64,000 nt of DNA from Candidatus Bathyarchaeum tardum. Lineage in GTDB: Archaea; Thermoproteota; Bathyarchaeia; Bathyarchaeales; Bathyarchaeaceae. Below, piece after piece: positions 44,931-53,870 of this stretch (position 1 is its first letter; each line of letters starts with the position of its first letter). Below the pieces are notes generated by a model. The model saw nothing but the letters and a program-made list of their open reading frames with translations, had not been told where the DNA came from and did no database searches. The position numbers and the translations under genes are program-made. The stretch spans positions 1-64,000 of the forward strand of contig JARVGH010000003.1 in the NCBI GenBank assembly GCA_029762755.1. Direction: 5' to 3'.

Positions 44931-45824
44931 ATGAGTTATCGTGACCTCTTTGTATCTCCATCGCCAGTTTTTACTGGAAGTCAAGAAATCTATGAAGCAG
45001 CAAAATATGCAATTTTGGGAGTGCCTTTTGACGTAACAAGCACTTATCGTTCTGGCGCTAAATTTGCGCCTTTGGCCATCAGGGATATTTCCCAAAACAT
45101 CGAGTGTTACAGTTTTCGGTCAGGCATAGACATAGAAGACCTGCAAACCCATGATTTAGGAGACCTTCACGTTGCAGCAGATGTAGAGTTAACTCTTGGT
45201 CGCCTAGCCTTAGTAGCCCAAGACCTTTTTGACGAGGAAAAAATTCCCGTGTTTATCGGTGGAGAACACACCATAACTTTGGGGGTCGCGCGCTGTTTTG
45301 ATGAAAACGTTACTGTGGTAAGCTTTGATGCTCACTTGGATTTACGGGATAATTATCTTGGTCTTAATGTTTCTCATACAACGTTTATGCGAAGAATCAA
45401 TGAGTCTGTTAAACCCACAAAGATTTTAGAAATTGGAACTCGCGCAGTATGCAAAGAAGAGCTTGATTACGCAAGGGAAGCAAACATTGACTATATGACA
45501 GCTCTTCAGATAAGAAAGGATGGGGTTAAAAAAGCAGTTGAAGAGATAAAGAAGGCTCTAAAGGGTAGTAAAAAAGTATACATTACTGTTGATATGGATG
45601 TTTTAGACCCAGCCTTTGTGCCTGCAGTGCCAAACCCTGAACCGGAGGGGCTTGACACGTCAACACTTTTGGACTTGCTTGAAACAGTATGCGAATATAA
45701 CGTAATTGGATTTGACGTGGTTGAAGTAGCACCACAATATGATCAGGGCGTAACAGCCACTCAAGCAGCAAAAGTAATCTTTGAAATGTTAGGATTTCTG
45801 GAATGCAAACAAAAACGAAGCTAA
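44931..45824 (+). CDS. speB: agmatinase/ureohydrolase
   Basis: 297 residues. Mn-binding motifs GGEHTITLG, SFDAHLDLRD and TVDMDVLDPAFVPAVPNPEPEG are complete. In archaea it makes putrescine or releases urea from agmatine-like guanidines; exact substrate not decided by sequence. GGGGG lies eleven bases before ATG 44931. Convergent with the methylase gene, ten bases apart. Confidence 0.93.
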   Translation: MSYRDLFVSPSPVFTGSQEIYEAAKYAILGVPFDVTSTYRSGAKFAPLAIRDISQNIECYSFRSGIDIEDLQTHDLGDLHVAADVELTLGRLALVAQDLFDEEKIPVFIGGEHTITLGVARCFDENVTVVSFDAHLDLRDNYLGLNVSHTTFMRRINESVKPTKILEIGTRAVCKEELDYAREANIDYMTALQIRKDGVKKAVEEIKKALKGSKKVYITVDMDVLDPAFVPAVPNPEPEGLDTSTLLDLLETVCEYNVIGFDVVEVAPQYDQGVTATQAAKVIFEMLGFLECKQKRS

Positions 45825-45834
45825 TTTGCTTTGT

Positions 45835-47175
45835 TTATTTGATTTCTTTTTGTAGTTTTGCTACAAAAAAGCCGTTACATTTGTGAATATGTGGATACAA
45901 ACGTTGGCATTTAGTTAATCCTCGAAGTCCAGGCAAACCAATTTGGGGTTTTGGGTTTACTAACTTGAATTCAGGGTTTGTTTTCAGGAAGCTTTCGATT
46001 ACACACTCGTTTTCTTCAACTGTTATGCTACATGTAGAATATGTTAAAAACCCACCCTCCTTCACGTATTGTGCACCTTCTTCTATCATTTCTGATTGCA
46101 TTTTTGACATTCCCAATATGGACCGCTTACTGAGACGCCATTTTGCAGCAGGTGTTTTCCCAAAAGTTCCTGTGCTTGTACATGGGGGATCTAAAATTAC
46201 CACATCAGCAGAAAATTTCAAAGGTAAACTGTTTCGTACATCAGCCACTATGGGCAGCACGATGCTTGTGCCGACACGCTTGGTTTGTCGTTTCCAGACA
46301 CCTATTCGCCGTTTTGAGTAATCAACAGAAAGAATTGTCCCATTATTTTCCATTAGTTGTGCCAAATATGTTGTTTTAGATCCGGGAGCGGCACACAAAT
46401 CAAGAATTGTGTTTCCTGGTTTGGGATCTGCGATTTCTGAAGCTAAGCAACTGGCTTTGTCTTGGACATAATAGAACCCATCATGGAAGCTTTGTGTCTT
46501 TGTAAGAGGTTTTTTTGTTTCAATAAGTTTGTAGGCGTGCCTAAGATGTGGAACCTTTTCCAGAATTATAGATTCCTCATTCAAGGTTTTTAATATTTTT
46601 TGCTCAGGTGCCTTCAGGGTGTTAATTCGAACGTAAACGGGTGGAATTTGTGTGGATTTTCCTAAAAATTGGAGGGCTTCGTATCGTCCCAAAAGTTTGT
46701 AACAGTAGTCAACAAACCATGTTGGATGATATATTTGTAATCCAATTTTTTCTGTTTCTTCAAGACAGTTTAGGACTTTTTTTGGGTTGAGGCTTAATAT
46801 TTTACCAAGAACTTCTTCTACGTCATTAAGTCGTGACCAGCCCAGAATTCTGCGACCCATTTGGGCGATTTTTGAAGCATTATCAAGGTTTGAATCAACA
46901 AATTTTGTTTCATGAACATATAGTTCAAGAAAAGCGCGGATATTCAGTTTTATTTCATCAATTGAACGAGGGACTAGGACAATGTCAAGTATATGGTCTA
47001 TGTAATTTTTTTTTCGGAGGGTTTCAGTAATAAGCCGATGGGCTAAGCCAATTGCGCGGGGGTCTTTTATTTTCAGTTTTTTTGTTGCGTTTGTTAAGGC
47101 TAAACGCTCACCGAGTCGTTTTAATTCTATACAGCTTAAAGTTTCAATGGCGAGAGCCCAAGCATCCCTTAGCAT
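45835..47175 (-). CDS. RsmB/NOP2/Sun-family RNA cytosine-C5 methyltransferase
   Basis: 446 residues. The N-terminal NusB-like domain (about 1-150) is followed by the SAM domain: DLCAAPGSKTTYLAQLM (motif I), VILDPPCTSTG (motif IV with first Cys), and LTYSTCSITVEENE (motif VI with the catalytic Cys). Methylates rRNA or tRNA cytosine; the target is not clear. Slightly longer than E. coli RsmB. Confidence 0.93.
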   Translation of the reverse strand: MLRDAWALAIETLSCIELKRLGERLALTNATKKLKIKDPRAIGLAHRLITETLRKKNYIDHILDIVLVPRSIDEIKLNIRAFLELYVHETKFVDSNLDNASKIAQMGRRILGWSRLNDVEEVLGKILSLNPKKVLNCLEETEKIGLQIYHPTWFVDYCYKLLGRYEALQFLGKSTQIPPVYVRINTLKAPEQKILKTLNEESIILEKVPHLRHAYKLIETKKPLTKTQSFHDGFYYVQDKASCLASEIADPKPGNTILDLCAAPGSKTTYLAQLMENNGTILSVDYSKRRIGVWKRQTKRVGTSIVLPIVADVRNSLPLKFSADVVILDPPCTSTGTFGKTPAAKWRLSKRSILGMSKMQSEMIEEGAQYVKEGGFLTYSTCSITVEENECVIESFLKTNPEFKLVNPKPQIGLPGLRGLTKCQRLYPHIHKCNGFFVAKLQKEIK

Positions 47176-47276
47176 TTATGGTCATATTGTGTCTTAGCTG
47201 GGCACATATTAAAGGCTTGATAAGGTTAAATAATTACATGTTTGGATGAAAAACTAAGCAAATGTTGTGAGCCATA

Positions 47277-47552
47277 ATGAAGCTACAAGAAGTTCCTGAA
47301 GGAGTTGTATTAGATGTGTTTGTTAAACCAAACGCTGAAAGGTTTCAACTAAAAATTGAAGAGGACGAACTTGTAGCTTTGTCCAGTGAGGCTCCAGTGA
47401 AAGGTAAAGTTAACAAGGAATTGCTTAAGCAGTTGACAAAGATTTTTGGTCATAAAGTTGAGTTGGTTTCAGGGTTTACTTCACGTCAGAAACGGTTTCT
47501 TGTTACGGGAATAGACGCAAAAGAAGTTGAACAAATCTTAGAGTCTGTTTGA
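47277..47552 (+). CDS. DUF167 (YggU-like) protein
   Basis: 91 residues; VFVKPNAERFQLKIEEDELV and APVKGKVNKELLKQLTKIFG are the DUF167 signature. Function unknown across the family. Eleven bases before the E1-like gene, probably co-transcribed. Confidence 0.85.
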   Translation: MKLQEVPEGVVLDVFVKPNAERFQLKIEEDELVALSSEAPVKGKVNKELLKQLTKIFGHKVELVSGFTSRQKRFLVTGIDAKEVEQILESV

Positions 47553-47562
47553 GGAAAAACAA

Positions 47563-48309
47563 ATGGTTGAGCTTTCAAAAGAAGAACTTCAGTATTATTC
47601 GCGACAAATCATGATGGAAGAAATCGGTGCCAAAGGTCAATTAAAACTGAAAAATTCTAAAGTTTGCGTGGTTGGTTTAGGGGGTTTAGGTTCTCCTGTG
47701 GCGATGCAGTTAGCAGGGATGGGGGTTGGGCATTTGCGCATTGTTGATGGCGACTTTGTAGATGTGACAAATTTACATCGGCAACACCTTTATGGTGTTG
47801 ACAAAAAGGGGATGTCAAAAGTCGATGCGGCTACAGAACGATTACGGAAGTTGAATCCCTACATAGTTATTGAGCCTGTGAAGACTTTGGTAAACAAAAC
47901 TAACGCAAAAGAAATAATTCAGAGCATGAACGTTGTGGTTGACGGCTTAGACAATATGGAGGCACGCTATGCGGTTAATCGAGAATGTGTTAAACTTGGT
48001 GTTCCATATGTATTTGGTGCTGTAGCAACAACTACAGGGAACGTTTCAACGATAGTTCCTGAAAAAACTGTTTGTCTTGAATGTTTTTATGGAAACAAAT
48101 CAAAAAGTGAATCGGAAATTGTTGGGGTTCATCCGTCAGCGGTGAACATTATTGCAAGTTTGGAAGTCAGCGAGACCATAAAGTTGCTAACAGGTCAAGA
48201 GCCCTGTTTGGTTAACAAGCTTCTAAACTTTGATTTAAACGGGTTAGAGATAAATCTAGTTCCTCTTTCAAAAGTTGATTCTTGTCCTGTTTGTGGACCA
48301 AACTCATAA
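47563..48309 (+). CDS. ThiF/MoeB-family E1-like adenylyltransferase
   Basis: 248 residues. N-terminal SRQIMMEEIGAKGQLKLKNSKV, nucleotide loop VVGLGGLGSPVAMQLAGMGVG, NLHRQHLYG, DGLDNMEARY, and zinc Cys pairs CLEC and CPVCG. Adenylates the C-terminal Gly of a ubiquitin-like sulfur carrier for molybdopterin, thiamine or tRNA thiolation; no carrier protein is encoded next to it. GAGG eight bases before ATG. Confidence 0.92.
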   Translation: MVELSKEELQYYSRQIMMEEIGAKGQLKLKNSKVCVVGLGGLGSPVAMQLAGMGVGHLRIVDGDFVDVTNLHRQHLYGVDKKGMSKVDAATERLRKLNPYIVIEPVKTLVNKTNAKEIIQSMNVVVDGLDNMEARYAVNRECVKLGVPYVFGAVATTTGNVSTIVPEKTVCLECFYGNKSKSESEIVGVHPSAVNIIASLEVSETIKLLTGQEPCLVNKLLNFDLNGLEINLVPLSKVDSCPVCGPNS

Positions 48310-48752
48310 ATATAGAAAGTGTGAAAGTGGGTTTAAGGAAACATTTTTGCTGTCCTTTGGTTTTCAAGAAAAAAGCCGTTTTCACCAATGAACTACTATT
48401 AAGATTGTAATAGTGGTTTAGGGTCATTTAAGTTTTAAAATAATATAGAAGGGGTTTGTTGAGCTTACCCAAGTAATCGAGAGTGAAAAAATTGAAAAAA
48501 CAATGCCACTATCATTTGTTTCATCATTTTAATTCTTTACATTTTTTTGATAGCTACAATATTGTTCACAGTTTAGATTAAATTTTTCCAAGAAATTGAT
48601 TAGAAAATTAGATAAAATCAAATTTAACAACCAAAATCCCTTATATTATTACCAAAGTTGTTTTGTAACAAATAAAAACCACTTTTTACTACCAGAGTCC
48701 TATAGGTAATCTTTAAAGAGGTTAAATCAATAAAAGGTTTAGAGAAAATTAG
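48310..48752. other. AT-rich intergenic region
   Basis: 443 bases without a supportable gene. One imperfect hairpin, ACTACTATTA (48392-48401) with TAATAGTGGT (48408-48417), could end the E1-like transcript. The rest is A/T runs with no clear promoter. Confidence 0.4.
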
Positions 48753-49643
48753 ATGGTTATCCAGTTTATTCGTCGGAATGCCTTCTGGATTTCTGCAAGC
48801 TTATTATCTTTATTAGTTTGGGTTCTTCGTTGGATTCCTGAAAGTTTTGTAAGTTTCTACAACATAGTTTTCATTTCTTGGGAGTATTATCCACATGTTT
48901 TAGTTAGAGGTTCAATGTACGCTATCGCTCCAATTGGAATGATTTCCCGTTTGTTTGCAGTGATCCTAGCACTATCAACAGTATATCTTATTTGGAAGGA
49001 AAAGACCGATTCTTTTTATATATCAAAAATTTTAGCTGCTTCAATATGTTTAGAAGGCATTTATTATGCTTCTTTGATACCCTCGATACTTTACTTATTT
49101 GCCTCGACATGGACTCAAAATTCTCTGTTCTATGGAATGTTAGGTTTTGGCTATTTCTTACATGTAACACTAACTTTTCCCTTTTTGACATTTTTAGCAT
49201 TAAAGCTTTATCAAAATAAAGCTGAATTGAAAGATTTCCAATCCTTTAAGCTAATAGCGATTACATTTCTAGGTTACATTATAGCGTTATGGGCAAATGC
49301 AAGTTTTCGATGGATAGGATTGGCTTTAACAGTAGACCTGTCCTTTCTTTGGATGGAATCTACTAGTTTACTGGCTTGGAATACAATTATATTTATGACA
49401 TTAGCTGTTGTTTTTGCTTCTTATGGAGCTGTTTATCTTTCAAAAAAGAAGAAAAGAGCAATAAAATGGGTTGCTCTAGCTTTAACAGCGGTTGGTTTGC
49501 ATTATCTTATTTATTTGATTTATCACATAATTAGCGGTAATTATATTTCCATTTGGTTAATTGATGTTTGGGCTATGGCATTATTAGGTTTAGGATTATC
49601 AATAATAAAATACAAACCATTGTCCACTAGCCAACGAAAATAA
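48753..49643 (+). CDS. multi-pass membrane protein, unknown
   Basis: 296 residues with about eight hydrophobic segments (near 10-27, 55-80, 88-112, 125-150, 160-180, 200-222, 230-255, 265-290) and a basic C-terminus. No catalytic motif or family recognised. Very AT-rich codon use in AT-rich surroundings, unlike the neighbouring metabolic genes; possibly acquired or fast-evolving. Confidence 0.6.
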   Translation: MVIQFIRRNAFWISASLLSLLVWVLRWIPESFVSFYNIVFISWEYYPHVLVRGSMYAIAPIGMISRLFAVILALSTVYLIWKEKTDSFYISKILAASICLEGIYYASLIPSILYLFASTWTQNSLFYGMLGFGYFLHVTLTFPFLTFLALKLYQNKAELKDFQSFKLIAITFLGYIIALWANASFRWIGLALTVDLSFLWMESTSLLAWNTIIFMTLAVVFASYGAVYLSKKKKRAIKWVALALTAVGLHYLIYLIYHIISGNYISIWLIDVWAMALLGLGLSIIKYKPLSTSQRK

Positions 49644-50037
49644 AGGAAGCGCAAAAAAATACATCGTAAATTTCATTTAATTCAAACAAAACCCCATAAT
49701 TCAACTAAAATCGTCAAACTAATAATAAGAAAAAATTGAAGTTATACCCTACTGGAATACATCCTAACGTATTATTATAGCCAAGGATTTGCACAATAGC
49801 GAAATCATTCAAAACATATGCACCATTAATAACCAAAGTGACATCATTTTACTAATATCGTAATTTTTCTTAGAACCAGTATACTAATATACGGAATTTT
49901 TTGTTCCAAGTTACTTTCTTCACTAGATAAAATGAAGTTTTTGTTTGTTTGGGTGGTTGTTTTTTCTTTTTTTGACCGAAAGAAATAAAGAAGAACTGGT
50001 TACTATTTGGTCAGAGTATATACAGAATGGTGATTAC
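49644..50037. other. AT-rich intergenic region before the inositol-phosphate synthase gene
   Basis: 394 bases. TACTAATATCG (about 49853) and TACTAATATACGGA (about 49881) form an imperfect 28-base-spaced direct repeat followed by T runs; either could include the promoter or a regulator site. No gene seen. Confidence 0.35.
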
Positions 50038-51138
50038 ATGGGCAAAATCAGGGTTGGCGTAATTGGAGTAGGAAACTGTTTTGCAGGTTTAGCTCAAGGA
50101 ATCGAAATTTACAAGCGAAACAAAATTGAGAAACTCGGTTTAATGCACGAAAAAATCGGAGGGTACGGCTTAGAAGACCTAGAATTTGTTTGTGCCTTTG
50201 ACGTTGGAGAAAACAAAGTAGGCAAACCCTTAAACGAGGCAATATTTTCTGACCCAAACTATGTAGATTGGGTGGAAAGCGTTTCTAATTGTACCTCAAG
50301 AAAGGTTAAAGAAAGTCCAATTCTTGACGGTGTGGGAATCTACGTTGCAGCAATGATTAAACCAATTAACCAGACTAAGACCATTGAAGAACTGGAAAAA
50401 GAAGTAATCGAAGAAATCGAATTGACAAAACCACAAATCCTGATCAATTACTTACCTGTTGGTAGCCAAAAAGCTGTAGAGTTTTGGGCAAACATTGCCC
50501 TCAAAACTGGATGTGCCTTCATTAACTGTATGCCAGTTTTTATTGCGTCAAACAAAGAATGGCTCAAAAAATTTGAAGACGCAAAATTACCCATCGTTGG
50601 AGATGACGTCAAAGGCGTAATTGGTGCAACTATTACTCACCGAACCCTAGCCAAACTTTGTGTCGACCGCGGAGCAACCATCGATCGAACTTATCAAATT
50701 AATGTTGGGGGAAACACTGACTTTGCCAACATGCTTGAACGCGAACGCCTAGAAAGCAAAAAAATCAGTAAAACAGAATCGGTGCAAAGCCAAATCCCAG
50801 AAAAACAACGCCTAAACGCTAAAGACATTTACATCGGACCTAGCGATTTTATCCCCTTCTTGGGTAACACCAAACTTGCTTTCATCAGAATTGAAGGACG
50901 AATGTTCGCAAACATACCATACAACATGGAAATCCGCCTTGACGTAGACGACAAAGCCAACTCAGGCGGAGTTGCAATCGATGCCATCCGATGCGCACAA
51001 CTAGCCCTAGACAAAGGCGTCAGTGGTAATCTCAAGTTCGTTTCAGCGTATTTGATGAAACATCCAATGGAACAAATGGGTGACGAAGACGCCAGAGAAC
51101 ATTTGGACGCGTGGATTGCAGAACTAGAAAACAAGTAA
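50038..51138 (+). CDS. ino1: inositol-1-phosphate (myo-inositol-3-phosphate) synthase
   Basis: 366 residues. NAD loop RVGVIGVGNCFAGLAQGIEIYK, ILINYLPVGSQKA, FINCMPVFIAS, and VGDDVKGVIGATITHRTLA with catalytic Lys residues; C-terminal DDKANSGGVAIDAIRCAQLAL. Converts glucose 6-phosphate to inositol phosphate for inositol phospholipids or solutes. ATG 50038 has GGTG five bases upstream; the frame to 49945 adds a Phe-rich artefact. Confidence 0.94.
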   Translation: MGKIRVGVIGVGNCFAGLAQGIEIYKRNKIEKLGLMHEKIGGYGLEDLEFVCAFDVGENKVGKPLNEAIFSDPNYVDWVESVSNCTSRKVKESPILDGVGIYVAAMIKPINQTKTIEELEKEVIEEIELTKPQILINYLPVGSQKAVEFWANIALKTGCAFINCMPVFIASNKEWLKKFEDAKLPIVGDDVKGVIGATITHRTLAKLCVDRGATIDRTYQINVGGNTDFANMLERERLESKKISKTESVQSQIPEKQRLNAKDIYIGPSDFIPFLGNTKLAFIRIEGRMFANIPYNMEIRLDVDDKANSGGVAIDAIRCAQLALDKGVSGNLKFVSAYLMKHPMEQMGDEDAREHLDAWIAELENK

Positions 51139-51151
51139 CGGGAATAACATC

Positions 51152-51772
51152 TTGACCCACAACAACCGTCCCCTTCTTCTTTCATGCGGCATTTTACGAG
51201 AGGAAATTGAAAAACTCATCAACGAAAACAAACTTGACGTTGATGCTGTTTTTTTGGATGCAGGTCTGCACGCAGTTTATTCTGAATTAGAAAAAGCGGT
51301 AACAAATGCCCTTGAAGAACACTCAAAACATGCAAAAAGGGATATAGTTGTAATTTACGGTGACATGTGCCATCCTCGGCTCAAGAAAATCATCAAGAAC
51401 TATGACAACACCGTTAAAGTTGATAGTTTAAACTGTATTGATTGTTTATTTGGTGGACACAAAAAACTTTTAGATGATGACCCTAAATGTAGCCATTTTT
51501 ATTTGTCTCCAGGGTGGATGCCATCTAAACTGAAGAAAAATAAGTACTTTAAAGAAATTTTTGATTGGAACCTAAAAGATATAAAAGAACAATTTAAACA
51601 TCTTGATGGCTTGATTATTGTTGATTCTTTAGGTAACTTGGACAAACTAGAAAGTGACATCAAAGAGTTCAGTTACAACAGTGGTCTTGAAGTAAAAAAA
51701 CAAAAATCAGTGGGATTAGACCGGTTAAAATCTGTAATCGAGGAAGCTATCAAAAAACTTCAAAACAAATAA
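51152..51772 (+). CDS. DUF1638-like protein
   Basis: 206 residues. LLSCGILREEIEKLI at the start, LDAGLHAVYSELEKAV, IYGDMCHPRLKKII, CLFGGHKKLL and FYLSPGWM match DUF1638, found in methanogens and bacteria near methylamine or corrinoid genes; its function is unknown. TTG start 14 bases after ino1, same strand; no corrinoid gene is near. Confidence 0.75.
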   Translation: MTHNNRPLLLSCGILREEIEKLINENKLDVDAVFLDAGLHAVYSELEKAVTNALEEHSKHAKRDIVVIYGDMCHPRLKKIIKNYDNTVKVDSLNCIDCLFGGHKKLLDDDPKCSHFYLSPGWMPSKLKKNKYFKEIFDWNLKDIKEQFKHLDGLIIVDSLGNLDKLESDIKEFSYNSGLEVKKQKSVGLDRLKSVIEEAIKKLQNK

Positions 51773-51781
51773 TGCTAACAA

Positions 51782-52675
51782 TTAGATAGCCAAAGCGTGT
51801 TTGCGATATTTGAACAATCCCGGAAAAATGTAATATGTTGATCCTTTGATTGCATAACCCAAAGATTTTGCGATGTCAAAACCTTCGCTTACTCTGCTAT
51901 GTGTTCTTGTGAACACTCCTGCATACTTTTCGTAAGAGATTCTTCCAAACTTTGTCATTAGTCGGGAAATTTTTTGGTCTTCTGATATTCCAAGTTCAGG
52001 GTCGTAGGGTCCAGATTTGCCATTTGACATTTTTTCGGCAACGTCCCGCAGTACCGTCATACTGGGTCCTGGAACAGTTGGTCCCATTACAGGAATTCCG
52101 AAAATCTTTATCGTGGGCAACATAAGGGAAACTTGTGTCACCAAGTTAGCTCCCATTATTCCAAATCGTCGTCCAAGTTTTAGACTGTCACGTGGTCGCA
52201 GGGAGGGGGCTGAAGCTATGATATCTTTTCGTTTAAAGGCGTAGTACATTACTTCAAAATAGTTTTCATATTTGTCTAAATCAGAAAAAACGTACTCGTT
52301 ATCCATTTCTGTGCCAGTTGAAAAAAGAGAATCAATGTCGTTAAAAACGATCATCTTACCCTTTGAATGTTTGAAACCTAAATTTCGTCCTATTGCAGGA
52401 GTATCCCATTTTGGATACTTTATGATTCCTTCTTTCCAAAGGTTAATTCTGTAATCCTCATATTCTACTGGAGAAATAACCCGCAAATCACTGATTTGTG
52501 GAAAAGCTGAGTTTTCTCCCGCGTCTGCAACTAAAAATTCGATGGCGTGGCTTTTTCCGGTTTTTTCTTCAAAAACCTTTTTTGCAATCTCCCAGTTGTT
52601 GAATGTCTCTTCGAGGGCTTGTGTATCTCTTTCACCTCTCCCAGTTGCAATTACTGAGAAAATTGGCTTTGACAT
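51782..52675 (-). CDS. GT-A fold glycosyltransferase-like protein
   Basis: 297 residues. Start SVIATGRGERDTQALEETF, then AIGRNLGFKHSKGKMIVFNDIDSLF, where NDID fills the place of the DxD metal motif. Family 2-type glycosyltransferase; substrate unknown. C-terminal amphipathic segment with YYIFPGLFKYRKHALA may touch the membrane. GGAGG lies only two bases before ATG 52675, an unusually short spacing, yet no better start exists. Confidence 0.75.
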   Translation of the reverse strand: MSKPIFSVIATGRGERDTQALEETFNNWEIAKKVFEEKTGKSHAIEFLVADAGENSAFPQISDLRVISPVEYEDYRINLWKEGIIKYPKWDTPAIGRNLGFKHSKGKMIVFNDIDSLFSTGTEMDNEYVFSDLDKYENYFEVMYYAFKRKDIIASAPSLRPRDSLKLGRRFGIMGANLVTQVSLMLPTIKIFGIPVMGPTVPGPSMTVLRDVAEKMSNGKSGPYDPELGISEDQKISRLMTKFGRISYEKYAGVFTRTHSRVSEGFDIAKSLGYAIKGSTYYIFPGLFKYRKHALAI

Positions 52676-52891
52676 AACCTCCAATTAAAACAACAGTGCT
52701 TTTATCTTTTGCCCGAGGGTCTGATTACACAATAGGGAGAGAAATTAAGGCATTTATCAAGGACAAATTATTTTTGAAAAAGTAGGGGGAATATAAATTT
52801 CTGCTCCATAATACTTTAAAAACTATGAAGTGTGATTGATTCTATTAATTGATTAACTCTTCGTTGGTCGTTGCGAGAAAGGAGAAAATAC

Positions 52892-53866
52892 ATGCCAAAA
52901 GATTCCAAAAATCAAGTGGTAAACTTATCCAAGAATTCAAAGGTGCAACGTCTTATTAGCAAGTTTGTTAGCGGAGAGATTAAAACATTAAAACCAATTT
53001 TTGACGAAAAATACTGTTTCACTTATCCAATAGTTGATGAAATAATCGGTGAAGCTAATACAGAAATGTTCTTAGAAGAACTTACTAAAGGCGGAATCCT
53101 GAAACAAAAACTTCATGATAAAATCATAGAATGCCCATCATGTAAATCTTCAAAAGTTGCAACACATTACACTTGTCCGTATTGTAAATCGATTAACATT
53201 AAAAAAAGTGCCCTAATTGAGCACATAAAATGTGGCTACATTGACATTGAAGACAAGTTTCAAAACGAAGACAAGTTAGTTTGCCCTAAATGTGGAACTG
53301 ATTTAATTCGTCCGGACTTGGATTATAACAAAGCAGGAGTATGGTGCAATTGCAATAGCTGCAACAAAAGTTTCGACATTCCGGTCCCAGATCATTTTTG
53401 TCGAGAATGTGAAACAAATTTCAATTTTGACGATTCAACAATCAAAGATGTTTACGCGTATACTTTGACTCCACAAGCCGCAAAGGAAGCAAATGTTGAA
53501 TCTATTTTAACAACTCCAATTACTGCACTTTTACAAGAGTTTGGATATAATGTAGAAAGCCCAGGTTATTTAACTGGAAAGTCGGGGACCAAACACAAGT
53601 TTGATATTACTGCTACTGACGAAAACAAGAATTGCGTTACAGCAATGGATCTTGCATTTGCAGACGACGTTGTGTCTGAACAATCCGTAATTTCTATGTT
53701 CGCCAAAATCTTTGATACTGTACCAGACAATTCTTGCCTTGTTGCTGTTCCACAAATGAGTGAAAATGGCAAAAATTTAGCCAAACTTTACAACATAGAA
53801 CTAATTGAGGCAAAAGACCAAACTAAAGCCCTAGAAGCTTTGAGGCGATTATGTCTTATAAAATAA
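52892..53866 (+). CDS. TackOD1-like multi-zinc protein with restriction-endonuclease-like C-terminus
   Basis: 324 residues. N-terminal helical part, then CPSCKS, CPYCKS, KCG, CPKCGTD, CNCNSC and CREC, several zinc ribbons as in the thaumarchaeal output domain TackOD1. The C-terminal 110 residues (LQEFGYNVESPGYLTGKSGTK to the end) look like a restriction-nuclease-like fold with GKSGTKHKFDI and AMDLAF. Proposed as an output module of signalling in TACK archaea; biochemical role unknown. AAGGAG seven bases before ATG 52892. Converges on the pilus operon, ends four bases apart. Confidence 0.75.
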   Translation: MPKDSKNQVVNLSKNSKVQRLISKFVSGEIKTLKPIFDEKYCFTYPIVDEIIGEANTEMFLEELTKGGILKQKLHDKIIECPSCKSSKVATHYTCPYCKSINIKKSALIEHIKCGYIDIEDKFQNEDKLVCPKCGTDLIRPDLDYNKAGVWCNCNSCNKSFDIPVPDHFCRECETNFNFDDSTIKDVYAYTLTPQAAKEANVESILTTPITALLQEFGYNVESPGYLTGKSGTKHKFDITATDENKNCVTAMDLAFADDVVSEQSVISMFAKIFDTVPDNSCLVAVPQMSENGKNLAKLYNIELIEAKDQTKALEALRRLCLIK

Positions 53867-53870
53867 GAAT

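Noticed and set aside
48310-49944. Recently acquired island around the AT-rich eight-helix membrane protein
   Set aside because: No integrase, tRNA target, direct repeats or other mobile-element signs; the higher AT content alone does not show transfer.
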